Assembly: GCF_003258365.1 (NCBI RefSeq)
Contig: NZ_QHKM01000006.1
Span: forward strand, 124,001-188,000
Source of the DNA: Hymenobacter edaphi
Lineage (GTDB): Bacteria; Bacteroidota; Bacteroidia; Cytophagales; Hymenobacteraceae
Direction of reading: 5' to 3'
DNA length: 64,000 bases
Within the stretch, counting starts at the first letter, position 1. Each line of letters opens with the position of its first letter. The translations under genes were made by a program, and so were the position numbers. The notes beneath the pieces are model-generated. The model was not told the DNA's origin and searched no databases. It worked only from the letters and a program-made list of their open reading frames with translations. Positions 34,361-41,818 of this stretch are shown one piece after another.

Positions 34361-35821
34361 ATGAAACACCTCGCCGCACTGGCGGGCCTGCTGGGCCTGC
34401 TCGGAGCCTGCTCCACCGACCACTCCACTACCAACCAGGCCACCCGCCTCGGGCCACCCGACGCGGGCGGCGCCTACGCGGCGCCGCCCGTGGGCAGCTT
34501 CCCCTCCGACGAGGCCACGGTGAACCGCTGGGTGCACGCGCAGGACATGCGCGCCATCCGGGCCCACGCCTGGGACATCTGGCAGTCCATCAACACGCTC
34601 ACGCCCGACAGCCTGCCGGTGTGGGAAACCTGGTACTCGGGCCACGAGCTGTTCGAGCGGGTCACGGCCACGCGCACCGTGGTGCACGACTTCAATTCGC
34701 CGGTGCAGTTCTTCCACGCCTCGGTGGTGAAGCAGCGCGGCATTCCGAGCGACCCGGCCGAAATGCCCATCAGCTTCAACCGCTACTCGCCCAGCCTGGC
34801 CAACTTCATCTGGACCAACCGCCTGTATGACTCGGCGGTGCTGGCCCAAAAGTACCAGGCGGTGGTGCGCAGCGGCGCCCCGCTGGCCCAACGCGGCCTG
34901 CTCACGTCCAAGGACAGCGTCGATAAGGCCTCGTTTGCCCTCAAGCCGGTGTTTCAGTTTATCCGCGGCGACTCGGCCTCGGTGGTGCCGTACTGGGCCG
35001 GCACGGCCCCCGGCGCCACCACCGACCTCGACAACCCCGAGCCGCACACCTGGCGGCAGTGCGTCATCGTGGACCCTACCGGCCGCCTCAAGCCCGGCAC
35101 CACCGCCCGCATGAGCTGCAACGGCGAGTCGCCCCGCGACTGGCCGGTGGTGTCGATGAAGGACTTCTACTCGATCCAGATTACCGCCGCCGAGGCCGCC
35201 AGCTACAGCAAGTTTGCCGAGGAATCGGGCGACGAAATCGGGCGGGGCAACCTGGGCGACACCACCTCCATCAAGCAGCTGGTGAAGGCCGGCAACTACG
35301 CCCTGCTCACGGGCATGCACGTGACGGGCAAGGAAATCAGCAACTGGACCTGGCAGACCTTCTGGTGGAGCCCCAACGGCCACGACGCCGTGTTCGGCAA
35401 CGACCGGCCCAAGACCCTGCCCGCGCCCTGGAACCACTACAACATGCTGGCGGCCTACTACATGGTGGCCCCGGCGGGCACGCGCACCGGCGGGCAGCCG
35501 CTCATCGTGTTCAACCCCTACCTGGAAACCAACCTGACCGGCACAGTGGCCAACGGCGCGGGCAGCAAGGGCTCGACCCAGTGGTACGGGGTGTTTTCCA
35601 ACTGCATGAGCTGCCACCGCCTGGCCGCCTGGCCCCAGGGCCAATACACCAGCAGCGGCTACATCGACCCCGGCGACTCGGCCTTCTTCACCGGCAACCT
35701 CAAGACCGACTTCCTCTGGTCGGTGGCCACGCGGGCCCGGCCCATCTCGCCGGCCCAGCTGAAGCTGCTGCGCCAGCTGCGCCCGGCCAAGCCTGCCGGG
35801 GCTGCCGGGGCCGGCAAATAA
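34361..35821 (+). CDS. Lipoprotein with a single C-terminal heme-c motif, paralogue 1
   Basis: A 486-residue lipoprotein with signal MKHLAALAGLLGLLGAC (lipobox LGAC). No named domain is recognisable. The first third includes WDIWQSINTLTPDSLPVWETW; the middle has NWTWQTFWWSP and an Asn/Trp-rich segment; near the C-terminus a single CMSCH motif (about residue 420) would bind one covalent heme c. The downstream gene at 36038 encodes a clear paralogue. The pair probably carries electrons or senses redox at the outer face of the inner or outer membrane. No oxidase or other electron-transport gene is adjacent. A 198-bp AT-richer spacer precedes it and probably holds its promoter. Confidence 0.75.
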   Translation: MKHLAALAGLLGLLGACSTDHSTTNQATRLGPPDAGGAYAAPPVGSFPSDEATVNRWVHAQDMRAIRAHAWDIWQSINTLTPDSLPVWETWYSGHELFERVTATRTVVHDFNSPVQFFHASVVKQRGIPSDPAEMPISFNRYSPSLANFIWTNRLYDSAVLAQKYQAVVRSGAPLAQRGLLTSKDSVDKASFALKPVFQFIRGDSASVVPYWAGTAPGATTDLDNPEPHTWRQCVIVDPTGRLKPGTTARMSCNGESPRDWPVVSMKDFYSIQITAAEAASYSKFAEESGDEIGRGNLGDTTSIKQLVKAGNYALLTGMHVTGKEISNWTWQTFWWSPNGHDAVFGNDRPKTLPAPWNHYNMLAAYYMVAPAGTRTGGQPLIVFNPYLETNLTGTVANGAGSKGSTQWYGVFSNCMSCHRLAAWPQGQYTSSGYIDPGDSAFFTGNLKTDFLWSVATRARPISPAQLKLLRQLRPAKPAGAAGAGK

Positions 35822-35841
35822 GCCGGCGCCGAGCCTACTAG

Positions 35842-35985
35842 CACGTCCTGCCGAGCGGAGCCGCAGCATCTCTACCGCTTTGTTCGGACGAAACCGTTCG
35901 GTAGAGATGCTGCGACAAGCGGCCGCCGGATGGAGCATGACAGTACTATCCGGCGAGATGTCTCGACTTCGCTCGACATGAGGGC
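35842..35985. repeat. Composite inverted repeat, family B relative
   Basis: An inner perfect 15-bp stem (35863-35877 with 35899-35913; GCAGCATCTCTACCG) is nested within flanks CGTCCTGCCGAGCGGAGC and CGACTTCGCTCGACATGAGG that resemble the ends of the element at 29361. A CCGGATGG..CCGGCGAGATG stretch near the right side duplicates part of that element's interior, so it looks like one copy inserted in another. Confidence 0.75.
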
Positions 35986-36037
35986 CAGGAAATTCTACCC
36001 CCATACCCCCAGCATCCACTAACCAACTCGATTACCC

Positions 36038-37519
36038 ATGAAACACCTCTACCTCCTGGCCCTGGCCGGGGCGCTGCTGGCCAGCTGTGACTCGGGCGGC
36101 CAGAAAGGCGGCACCGCCGACGTGGGCGCCGACGCGCCCGCCGACAGCATCAACATCCAGATTGCCGCGCTGCCGCCCAATGAACTGCCCGCCGGCTCCG
36201 ACCCGCAGCAGCTGGCCGAGTTTGCCTGGGCGGAGTTCTTTGCCCTGAACTGGCAGTCGTCGTTTCCGAAGGACGGCAAGCGCGACTCGCCCGACAACAC
36301 GTGGTCGTTTAGCAGCGCCGGCGCCTACCCGCCGCTGGTGGTGTGGGAAACCTACGCCCACCGCACCGAGCTGCGCCCCTTTTACGGCCAGATGCAGGCC
36401 TTCGACAACGCGCCGCACTACAGCTTCGGCGATTCGACCATCCAGGCGTATCCCGGCTCCAAGGCCAGCTTTACCCTGTTCGACAACATCGACGAAAACA
36501 ACGAAATCGGCTCCTGCAACCTGTACGCCCACGCCGACTCCCTGAACGGGCAGCCCAACCCCAACAAGCGCATGGTGCTGTACCAGGCCAAGGTGAACCG
36601 CGACGAGTACGAGTACATCCGGGCCAACTACCCCACCAAGGCCCGGCTGCTGAAGGCCATGACGACCACCGCCGCCAACATCAAAAACACCATGGCCTAC
36701 TACCCCAACGGGAAGGGCCAGGGCTCCTGCGCCTGCCCGCCCGGCGACAGCGTGATTTGCCTGCCCTGCGGCAACACCGCCAACCCCAAGGGCGGCACCT
36801 ACACCGGCGCGATGGAAGTGAAGACCGCCTGGCGCCAGCTCACGGCCCAGGACGACACCAGCACCTTCTTCACCCGCAAGGTGCTCTACTACCGCCAGCT
36901 CAACGGCAAGACCTACTACGACAACGCCGTGTTTGCCCTCATCGGCCTGCACATCATCCACAAGACGTTCAACTACCCGGAGTTCGTGTTTGCCACCTTC
37001 GAGCACAACAGCGTGCGGCAGCCGGGCCAGGGCTACCGCTACGTGCTGCTGAACAAGGGCCGGGAAATTCCCGGCAGCGCCCAGCCCCCGCACACCAAGC
37101 CCATCCTGCCCCTGACCGAGCGCGTGACGGCCGCCGCCCACCGCAAGCTCAAGGGCCTGAACCCGAACTCCATCTGGCTGAACTACCGGCTGGCGGGCGT
37201 GAAGGGCACCCCCACGGCCGATTCCACGGCCGCCAACTTCTTCCTGGCCAACTTCGTGGTGGAGTCGGATAAGACGCTGGCCGACTTCCACGGCAGCGGC
37301 ATCGGCACGCCCCACAACTTCAAGCCGAACATTCTCGCGCCGGGCGGCCTCGTCGCGGGCGGCGGCTGCCAGGGCTGCCACGGCGTGGCCCAGCTCGGCG
37401 GCACCGATTTTTCCTTCCTGCTCGACACCGTGGGCAAGCCCGTGAAGGCTCCCGACATCGACCAGACCCAGCGCCTGAAGCTGCTGCGCTACATCCGCGC
37501 CACCGCCGCCAAGCGCTGA
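36038..37519 (+). CDS. Lipoprotein with a single C-terminal heme-c motif, paralogue 2
   Basis: A 493-residue lipoprotein; the signal [17 protein letters not shown] has lipobox LASC. It resembles the 34361 product in length and layout: [25 protein letters not shown] corresponds to WDIWQSINTL..LPVWETW, and the C-terminal GGCQGCHG carries the single CxxCH. It has an extra Cys-rich insertion [16 protein letters not shown] (about residues 230-245) not seen in its paralogue, possibly a metal site or disulphide loop. [15 protein letters not shown] precedes the heme motif. It is separated from its paralogue by a repeat element and ends at a terminator. Confidence 0.75.
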   Translation: MKHLYLLALAGALLASCDSGGQKGGTADVGADAPADSINIQIAALPPNELPAGSDPQQLAEFAWAEFFALNWQSSFPKDGKRDSPDNTWSFSSAGAYPPLVVWETYAHRTELRPFYGQMQAFDNAPHYSFGDSTIQAYPGSKASFTLFDNIDENNEIGSCNLYAHADSLNGQPNPNKRMVLYQAKVNRDEYEYIRANYPTKARLLKAMTTTAANIKNTMAYYPNGKGQGSCACPPGDSVICLPCGNTANPKGGTYTGAMEVKTAWRQLTAQDDTSTFFTRKVLYYRQLNGKTYYDNAVFALIGLHIIHKTFNYPEFVFATFEHNSVRQPGQGYRYVLLNKGREIPGSAQPPHTKPILPLTERVTAAAHRKLKGLNPNSIWLNYRLAGVKGTPTADSTAANFFLANFVVESDKTLADFHGSGIGTPHNFKPNILAPGGLVAGGGCQGCHGVAQLGGTDFSFLLDTVGKPVKAPDIDQTQRLKLLRYIRATAAKR

Positions 37520-37570
37520 GGCGCCTTTGCGAGGACCGAGCCTGCAGGCGCTGAGGCGCTGGCACGCAAA

Positions 37571-37600
37571 GGCCCGCCTTCCGGTAACGGAGGGCGGGCC
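37571..37600 (+). terminator. Hairpin terminator after the second heme lipoprotein
   Basis: A 13-bp stem with one wobble (37571-37583 with 37588-37600) and GTAA loop. The T-run is weak. Confidence 0.65.
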
Positions 37601-37614
37601 TGTTGATGTGGTAG

Positions 37615-37848
37615 CCGCCCGCAACCGGTTGGGGTGCGCGGCCCCGCGAGCGGAAGGGCACTGCAACCGGTTGCAAGGCCCTTGCCCTTGAGCGGAAAGG
37701 CACTGCAACCGGTTGCAATGCCCCCGCCCCCGAGCCGGAAGGCACTGCAACCGGTTGCAGTGCCCTTGCCCGCAAGCCGAAACCACCTGCAACCGGTTGC
37801 AATGCCGTTCGGCTCGCGGGGCCGCGCACCCCAACCGGTTGCGGGCGG
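37615..37848. repeat. Array of six CAACCGGTTG palindromes at exact 42-bp spacing within 37-bp inverted arms
   Basis: CAACCGGTTG starts at 37622, 37664, 37706, 37748, 37790 and 37832: every interval is exactly 42 bp. Sites 2-5 extend to TGCAACCGGTTGCA or nearly so, and site 4 is a perfect 24-bp palindrome (37741-37764). The 32-bp spacers are related in units 2 to 4 (GCCC..GAGC..GGAA.GGCACTG) but not identical. The outermost 37 bp on each side (37615-37651 and 37812-37848) are perfect inverted copies. It lies between convergent gene ends. All reading frames through it happen to be free of stops, but no gene is indicated. Confidence 0.97.
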
Positions 37849-37853
37849 GCGGC

Positions 37854-38555
37854 CTAGGCGACTTTGCTCTTCGCGGCGCGACGGGCGGCCCGTTTGGCGT
37901 TCTGGTTGGGTAGCGCCGCGTAGTTGAAGAAGGCGCGGGCGTGGTGGGGCGCGGCGTGAAACTGGGCCAGGGCCGTGCAGTGCGCCTGCCACAGACTCTC
38001 GCAGACCTCCCGCCAGTCGAGGCCCAGGTCGCCGATGGTGTCGCTGACGGCTTTTTTGGTGCCGGCCTGCTGCTGGCGGGCGGCCAGCAGCTCGCGGAGC
38101 AGGGCGCGGCCCTGGGTGCCCACTCCGGCGGGCAGCTCGGCGGCGCGGCCGTCGATTTTGTCGAGCAGCACCTGCAGGCGGGTGGGCAGCTCGGCAACGC
38201 TGGCATCGGTGATGCCCTTCAGGCCCTGGGGCAGCAGGTCGAGCAGGGCGGCGGGCTGCTTGCGGTATTGGGGCTTGAAGTGCACGTCGTGGGCCTCGCG
38301 CACCCACTCGTGGATGCTGGCGGTGACGTCGTTGGCGCTGCGGGCCTGGCTCTGGCCGGTGCCGTCCTGGCCGCCGCGCTCGGCGGTGCTCTTTTCCAGC
38401 TCGGTGAGCTGGGCGCCGAAGGCCGCCGCCAGCGCCTTCAGGGCGGCGTTGTCGGTGTTGAGCAGGGCCGCGTGGGTGTAGCGGGCGAAGGTCAGGAATA
38501 CCGGCCGGGCCGCGCGGATGTTGAGGAAATGGTTTTCGTACGGGGCTTCGTACAT
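37854..38555 (-). CDS. Conserved-looking hypothetical protein, alpha-helical
   Basis: I do not recognise this family. The ATG at 38555 gives a 233-residue, mostly helical, soluble protein (MYEAPYENHFLNIRAARPVF...). It is rich in Ala, Leu and Gln with no signal peptide. The final segment AKRAARRAAKSKVA is strongly basic and could bind nucleic acid. The open frame extends 33 codons upstream, but that part is hydrophobic/aromatic and unlikely to be coding. The stop codon lies 6 bp from the palindrome array, and its promoter region faces the ECF sigma gene. Confidence 0.65.
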   Translation of the reverse strand: MYEAPYENHFLNIRAARPVFLTFARYTHAALLNTDNAALKALAAAFGAQLTELEKSTAERGGQDGTGQSQARSANDVTASIHEWVREAHDVHFKPQYRKQPAALLDLLPQGLKGITDASVAELPTRLQVLLDKIDGRAAELPAGVGTQGRALLRELLAARQQQAGTKKAVSDTIGDLGLDWREVCESLWQAHCTALAQFHAAPHHARAFFNYAALPNQNAKRAARRAAKSKVA

Positions 38556-38684
38556 GGTGGGAAAATGGAAAAGTGGGAGATGGACAACGAGCAATAGGTG
38601 CGGGTAAGCGTAGGGCAGTAGCCGGAAAGTACAACCTCGACCGTAGCTACGCAACCACTCCCGGCGGATCGGCGCCGTAGCCGG

Positions 38685-38716
38685 GCTGCTGTATAGCTAA
38701 TAACCTATACAGCAGC
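38685..38716. promoter_or_regulatory. Perfect 12-bp inverted repeat upstream of the sigma-factor gene
   Basis: GCTGCTGTATAG and CTATACAGCAGC flank an 8-bp AT-rich centre (38697-38704). It lies in the divergent spacer, 65 bp before the sigma start and 130 bp before the hypothetical gene. It could be a dimer operator or a hairpin. Confidence 0.55.
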
Positions 38717-38780
38717 GGCGTGGTACAAGGCCAAGCCGCTCCGTGCAGCCGGTATTGTATCCGCCTAATCGCCCCACCGC

Positions 38781-39320
38781 TTGTCTGTCCCCGTAGCCGA
38801 ATCGGACCTGATCCGGCGCCTATCCTGCCGCGAAGCCGCGGCCATGACTACCTTCTACGACCTATACGGCCGCACGCTCTACCGCATCATCCGGGCCTTC
38901 GTGCCCGGCGAAGCCGCGGCCGAAGACGTGCTGCAGGAAAGCCTGATCAAGATCTGGAACGGCTTCGGCAGCTACGACCCGGCCCGCGGGCGGCTCTACA
39001 CCTGGGCCGTCAACATCTGCCGCCACCAGGCGCTGGATTATTTGCGCCAGGCCCACGTGCGCGGCGTGGGCCGCACCGATGCCTGGCACGACGTGCCCAC
39101 CGCCGCCGAGCCCGCCGCCAGCGGCGGCTTCGTGCCCGAGCACCTCGACGTGCGCGCCTGCCTGGCCTACTTGCGCCCCGCCTACCGGCGCGTGCTGGAG
39201 CTGCGCTACTTCGAGGGGCTGAAGCTGGAGGAAGTGGCCGAGCTGCTGGCCCTGCCCCTGGGCACCGTGAAAACCCAGCAGCGGCAGGCTTTGCGGCAGC
39301 TGGCCGGGCTGTGGCGCTGA
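38781..39320 (+). CDS. ECF-type RNA polymerase sigma factor
   Basis: A 179-residue sigma-70-family protein. Region 2 covers LYRIIRAFV..AAEDVLQESLIKIWNGFGSYDPARGRLYTWAVNICRHQALDYLR, and region 4 covers YRRVLELRYFEGLKLEEVAELLALPLGTVKTQQRQALRQL with its helix-turn-helix. The start is TTG at 38781. Unlike many ECF genes it has no anti-sigma gene next to it, since the following gene is on the opposite strand; a linker of about 35 residues joins regions 2 and 4. The SigK/SigM-like class (DPARG..LYTWAVNICRN) is suggested. An inverted repeat 65 bp upstream could be its control site. Confidence 0.9.
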   Translation: MSVPVAESDLIRRLSCREAAAMTTFYDLYGRTLYRIIRAFVPGEAAAEDVLQESLIKIWNGFGSYDPARGRLYTWAVNICRHQALDYLRQAHVRGVGRTDAWHDVPTAAEPAASGGFVPEHLDVRACLAYLRPAYRRVLELRYFEGLKLEEVAELLALPLGTVKTQQRQALRQLAGLWR

Positions 39321-39360
39321 GCGGCCGCGCACCGGCGCACCGGCGCGGGGTGCCCCGCCC

Positions 39361-39423
39361 TTAGGCCGGGACGTGGGGCAGGGCCACGCTGAAGGTGCTG
39401 CTGGCGTTGGCTTGGATCGGGCA
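39361..39423 (-). pseudogene. Possible C-terminal remnant of a histidine kinase
   Basis: On the minus strand a frame of only 21 codons between stops ends ASSTFSVALPHVPA, resembling the GSTF.V.LP end of HATPase domains. No other kinase part is visible nearby. The match is short and could be chance. Confidence 0.2.
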
Positions 39424-39507
39424 TCAACAGGGCGCGGCGGTTGCGGGATAGTCCACCCACAACTGGGTTTATAGGCTTGGCGGGCAACGCGCGGTATCGG
39501 GCCGGGG

Positions 39508-41550
39508 CTACCGGCCCCAGCGCGCCCGGCCCCGCAGCTGGTATTCCAGCAGCAGCTCGAAGTAGGGCAGCAGGCGGGAGCTGCGCCGGCCCAGCTCCTC
39601 GGCGGTGTAGCTGCTGCCGCCGATGTAGGTGCCCTGGCCGGGGCGGTAGCGGTAAAGGTTCTGCAGCTGCTGCAGCCACAATGAAGTCGTAAGCACCAGC
39701 GAGCCGGCGCGGCGCTCGAAGCTCAGCTCGGGGCCGTGCTGGCGGGTGAGGGTGCGCAGGTAGATGAGGCCGGCGGCCCCGGCGCCTTCGGGCAGCAGGG
39801 CGGCGCGCTGGTGGCTGCGCTGCTCCAGGAAGCGGTAGCCGGCGCGCAGGCTGCTCTGGCCGCGTACGCCGCGCCAGCCCCGGCGCAACCCCAGGCTCAT
39901 GTCGTGCAGGATGGTGGTGTCGAGGGGGCTTTCCCGGAACGACTGCCAGTTCAGCTGCCCGATGCGGTTTTCGCGGCGCTGGTAGTCGAGCGTGAGCAGC
40001 CACTGGGGGCGCACCTCCCACTGCAGGTGCTGCTCCAGCTCCAGCACCCGGCTGGCGCGGTTGCGGGCCTGCTCGGCGGGCCGGTCGCGCACCTGGTAGC
40101 TCACCCAGAGGTGGTAGCTGCCGCGCCAGCTGAAGGTGCCGGGCGCCCAGGCGAAGCCCGGCTCCCAGTGCAGCAGGCGGTCGGAGTAGTTTTCGGCGCT
40201 CTGCTGGGCCTTGATGAAGATGAGCTGGCGGTACTCGCCCCAGAGGCCCAGCGAAGTGCGGAAGGTGGGGTGCCAGCGCGAGGTCAGGCGCAGGCGCAGC
40301 TGGTGGCTGGCCTCGTCGCGGTCCTGGTAGTTTTCGGGGCTGGGCGTATCCACGCGCAGCAGCTGGGCATTGCCGCCGGCCGTGAGGGCGTGGCGGGGCC
40401 GCAGCAGCCAGGTCAGCTCGGCCTGCCACTGGGTGGTTTTCTCGCTGATGTCCTTGATTTTCTCGCGCTGCTCGGCCGTGGCGAAGCGGGCCGGAGCGAG
40501 CAGGCGGTTGTTGTCGAGGTGGTAGCCGCGCACCCGCTCGTGGTAGCTGAACTGGATGCGGGCCTGCAGCTTGCGGCGCGTGAGCAGCAGCTCCTGGCGG
40601 GTGTCGTACTCGTGCTGGCGGTAGCCCAGGTTCTGCACCGTGTCGGCCAGCGGGCCCAGGCGGCGGTAGCGGAAGGCGCGGGCGGGCAGCAGCACGGAGT
40701 TGTCGGAGCGGAAGGACGCCTGGCCGGGCAGCTGGTAGGTCCACTGCACCTGGGCGGCCAGGGTGTCGCTCTGAATGCGCTGCACGTTGGCGGGCAGGTA
40801 GTCCTCGGTGCGGGTGTTGCGGTAGCCCAGGCGCAGCAGGGCCAGACTGTTGTCGTCGACGGCGCGCTGGTACACCGCATCGGCCAGGGCGCGCTGCCAG
40901 CGGCGCGGCCCCAGCTGCGTTTGCAGCGCCACTAGGCGCAGGGCCACCGGCTCGGGCCAGGCGGCCAGGGGGCGTACCACGGCCGTCAGCTCGGCGCCGT
41001 AAGTGGGGCCGAGGTCCTGGCGGCCGTTGCGCATGTCGTGGGTGAGGCCGCCGAGCAGGGCCACGCGCAGCTGCGAGAGGGAGTCGGGGGTGGAGCGGGG
41101 GCGCAGGCGCCACTGCCCGCCGGCGCGGCCCAGCCACGTCACGGTGCGGATGTGGTTGGCGTGGCTGTAGTCGTACACCATCTGCTGGCCCACCTGCCAA
41201 TGGCGCCCCAGCCCGATGAGGTGCAACGCATCGGCGCGGTAGTCCTCGCGCACGAAGGGCGGCCGGCCGCGCGAGTCGAGCACCCAGTCGGTGCGGGCGC
41301 GGTAGAGCAGGGTCTGGCGCTTGCCCAGGTGCCAGCGGCCGTAGGCCTCGCTCTGCTGGGTGTAGGTGCTCACGCCGATGCGCCGCGCGTGCAGGCGCAC
41401 GCCCACCAGGGTGTCGGTCGGCGTCATGGTCACCAGCGTGGGGTCGGTCACGCCGTCGGGCACCAGCTGGGCGCGGGCGGCCGGCGCGGCGGCCAGGCTG
41501 GCCCCGCCCACGCCGGCGGCTAGTGCGAGGCGGCAGACAAAACGGCGCAT
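39508..41550 (-). CDS. Large outer-membrane beta-barrel protein of unknown function
   Basis: A 680-residue exported protein. The ATG at 41550 gives MRRFVCRLALAAGVGG...AARAQ as signal peptide. After it comes a short N-terminal plug-like part with TPTDTLVGV, then a long series of alternating strands with regularly spaced Arg and aromatic residues (for example WHLGKRQTLLYRARTDW, QELLLTRRKLQARIQFSYHER). There is no TonB box or plug domain, so it is not a classic TonB-dependent receptor. It could be a barrel similar to Bacteroidota DUF5686/OMP families, but I cannot name it. It is opposite and convergent to the ECF sigma gene, and divergent from the OmpA-family gene. Confidence 0.7.
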   Translation of the reverse strand: MRRFVCRLALAAGVGGASLAAAPAARAQLVPDGVTDPTLVTMTPTDTLVGVRLHARRIGVSTYTQQSEAYGRWHLGKRQTLLYRARTDWVLDSRGRPPFVREDYRADALHLIGLGRHWQVGQQMVYDYSHANHIRTVTWLGRAGGQWRLRPRSTPDSLSQLRVALLGGLTHDMRNGRQDLGPTYGAELTAVVRPLAAWPEPVALRLVALQTQLGPRRWQRALADAVYQRAVDDNSLALLRLGYRNTRTEDYLPANVQRIQSDTLAAQVQWTYQLPGQASFRSDNSVLLPARAFRYRRLGPLADTVQNLGYRQHEYDTRQELLLTRRKLQARIQFSYHERVRGYHLDNNRLLAPARFATAEQREKIKDISEKTTQWQAELTWLLRPRHALTAGGNAQLLRVDTPSPENYQDRDEASHQLRLRLTSRWHPTFRTSLGLWGEYRQLIFIKAQQSAENYSDRLLHWEPGFAWAPGTFSWRGSYHLWVSYQVRDRPAEQARNRASRVLELEQHLQWEVRPQWLLTLDYQRRENRIGQLNWQSFRESPLDTTILHDMSLGLRRGWRGVRGQSSLRAGYRFLEQRSHQRAALLPEGAGAAGLIYLRTLTRQHGPELSFERRAGSLVLTTSLWLQQLQNLYRYRPGQGTYIGGSSYTAEELGRRSSRLLPYFELLLEYQLRGRARWGR

Positions 41551-41818
41551 AGCAGGCGGCGGAGCGGGTGGCAAATACGTTGTAAACTACTACTTTCAGC
41601 AGCGGCCCGCAACCGGCTGCCCCGGTTCGGCCGCGGCCGACACATTATTGTGTGGTGGCGCACCCTGCGCCGGATGCGTACTTTTAAGGCCGCATTTGCC
41701 GCCGGCCGAAACTATCCACCGCCGGTAGCCGTCTTTCCTGAACTCAACCATGCCGCCGCCCGTCGGGGCGGCTTACCACTGCCGGGGCACAGTCCACCGT
41801 TTTTTGCCCGTCTTTAGT

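Noticed and set aside
37615-37848. CRISPR array from regularly spaced repeats
   Set aside because: The constant part is a 10-16 bp palindrome, the spacers are related to each other, the ends are mutual inverted copies, and no cas gene is present.
39206-41200. 664-codon minus-strand frame in the barrel region
   Set aside because: It is a frame-shifted shadow (Pro/Arg/Ala-rich) of the real barrel gene on the same strand and also covers part of the sigma gene in antisense.
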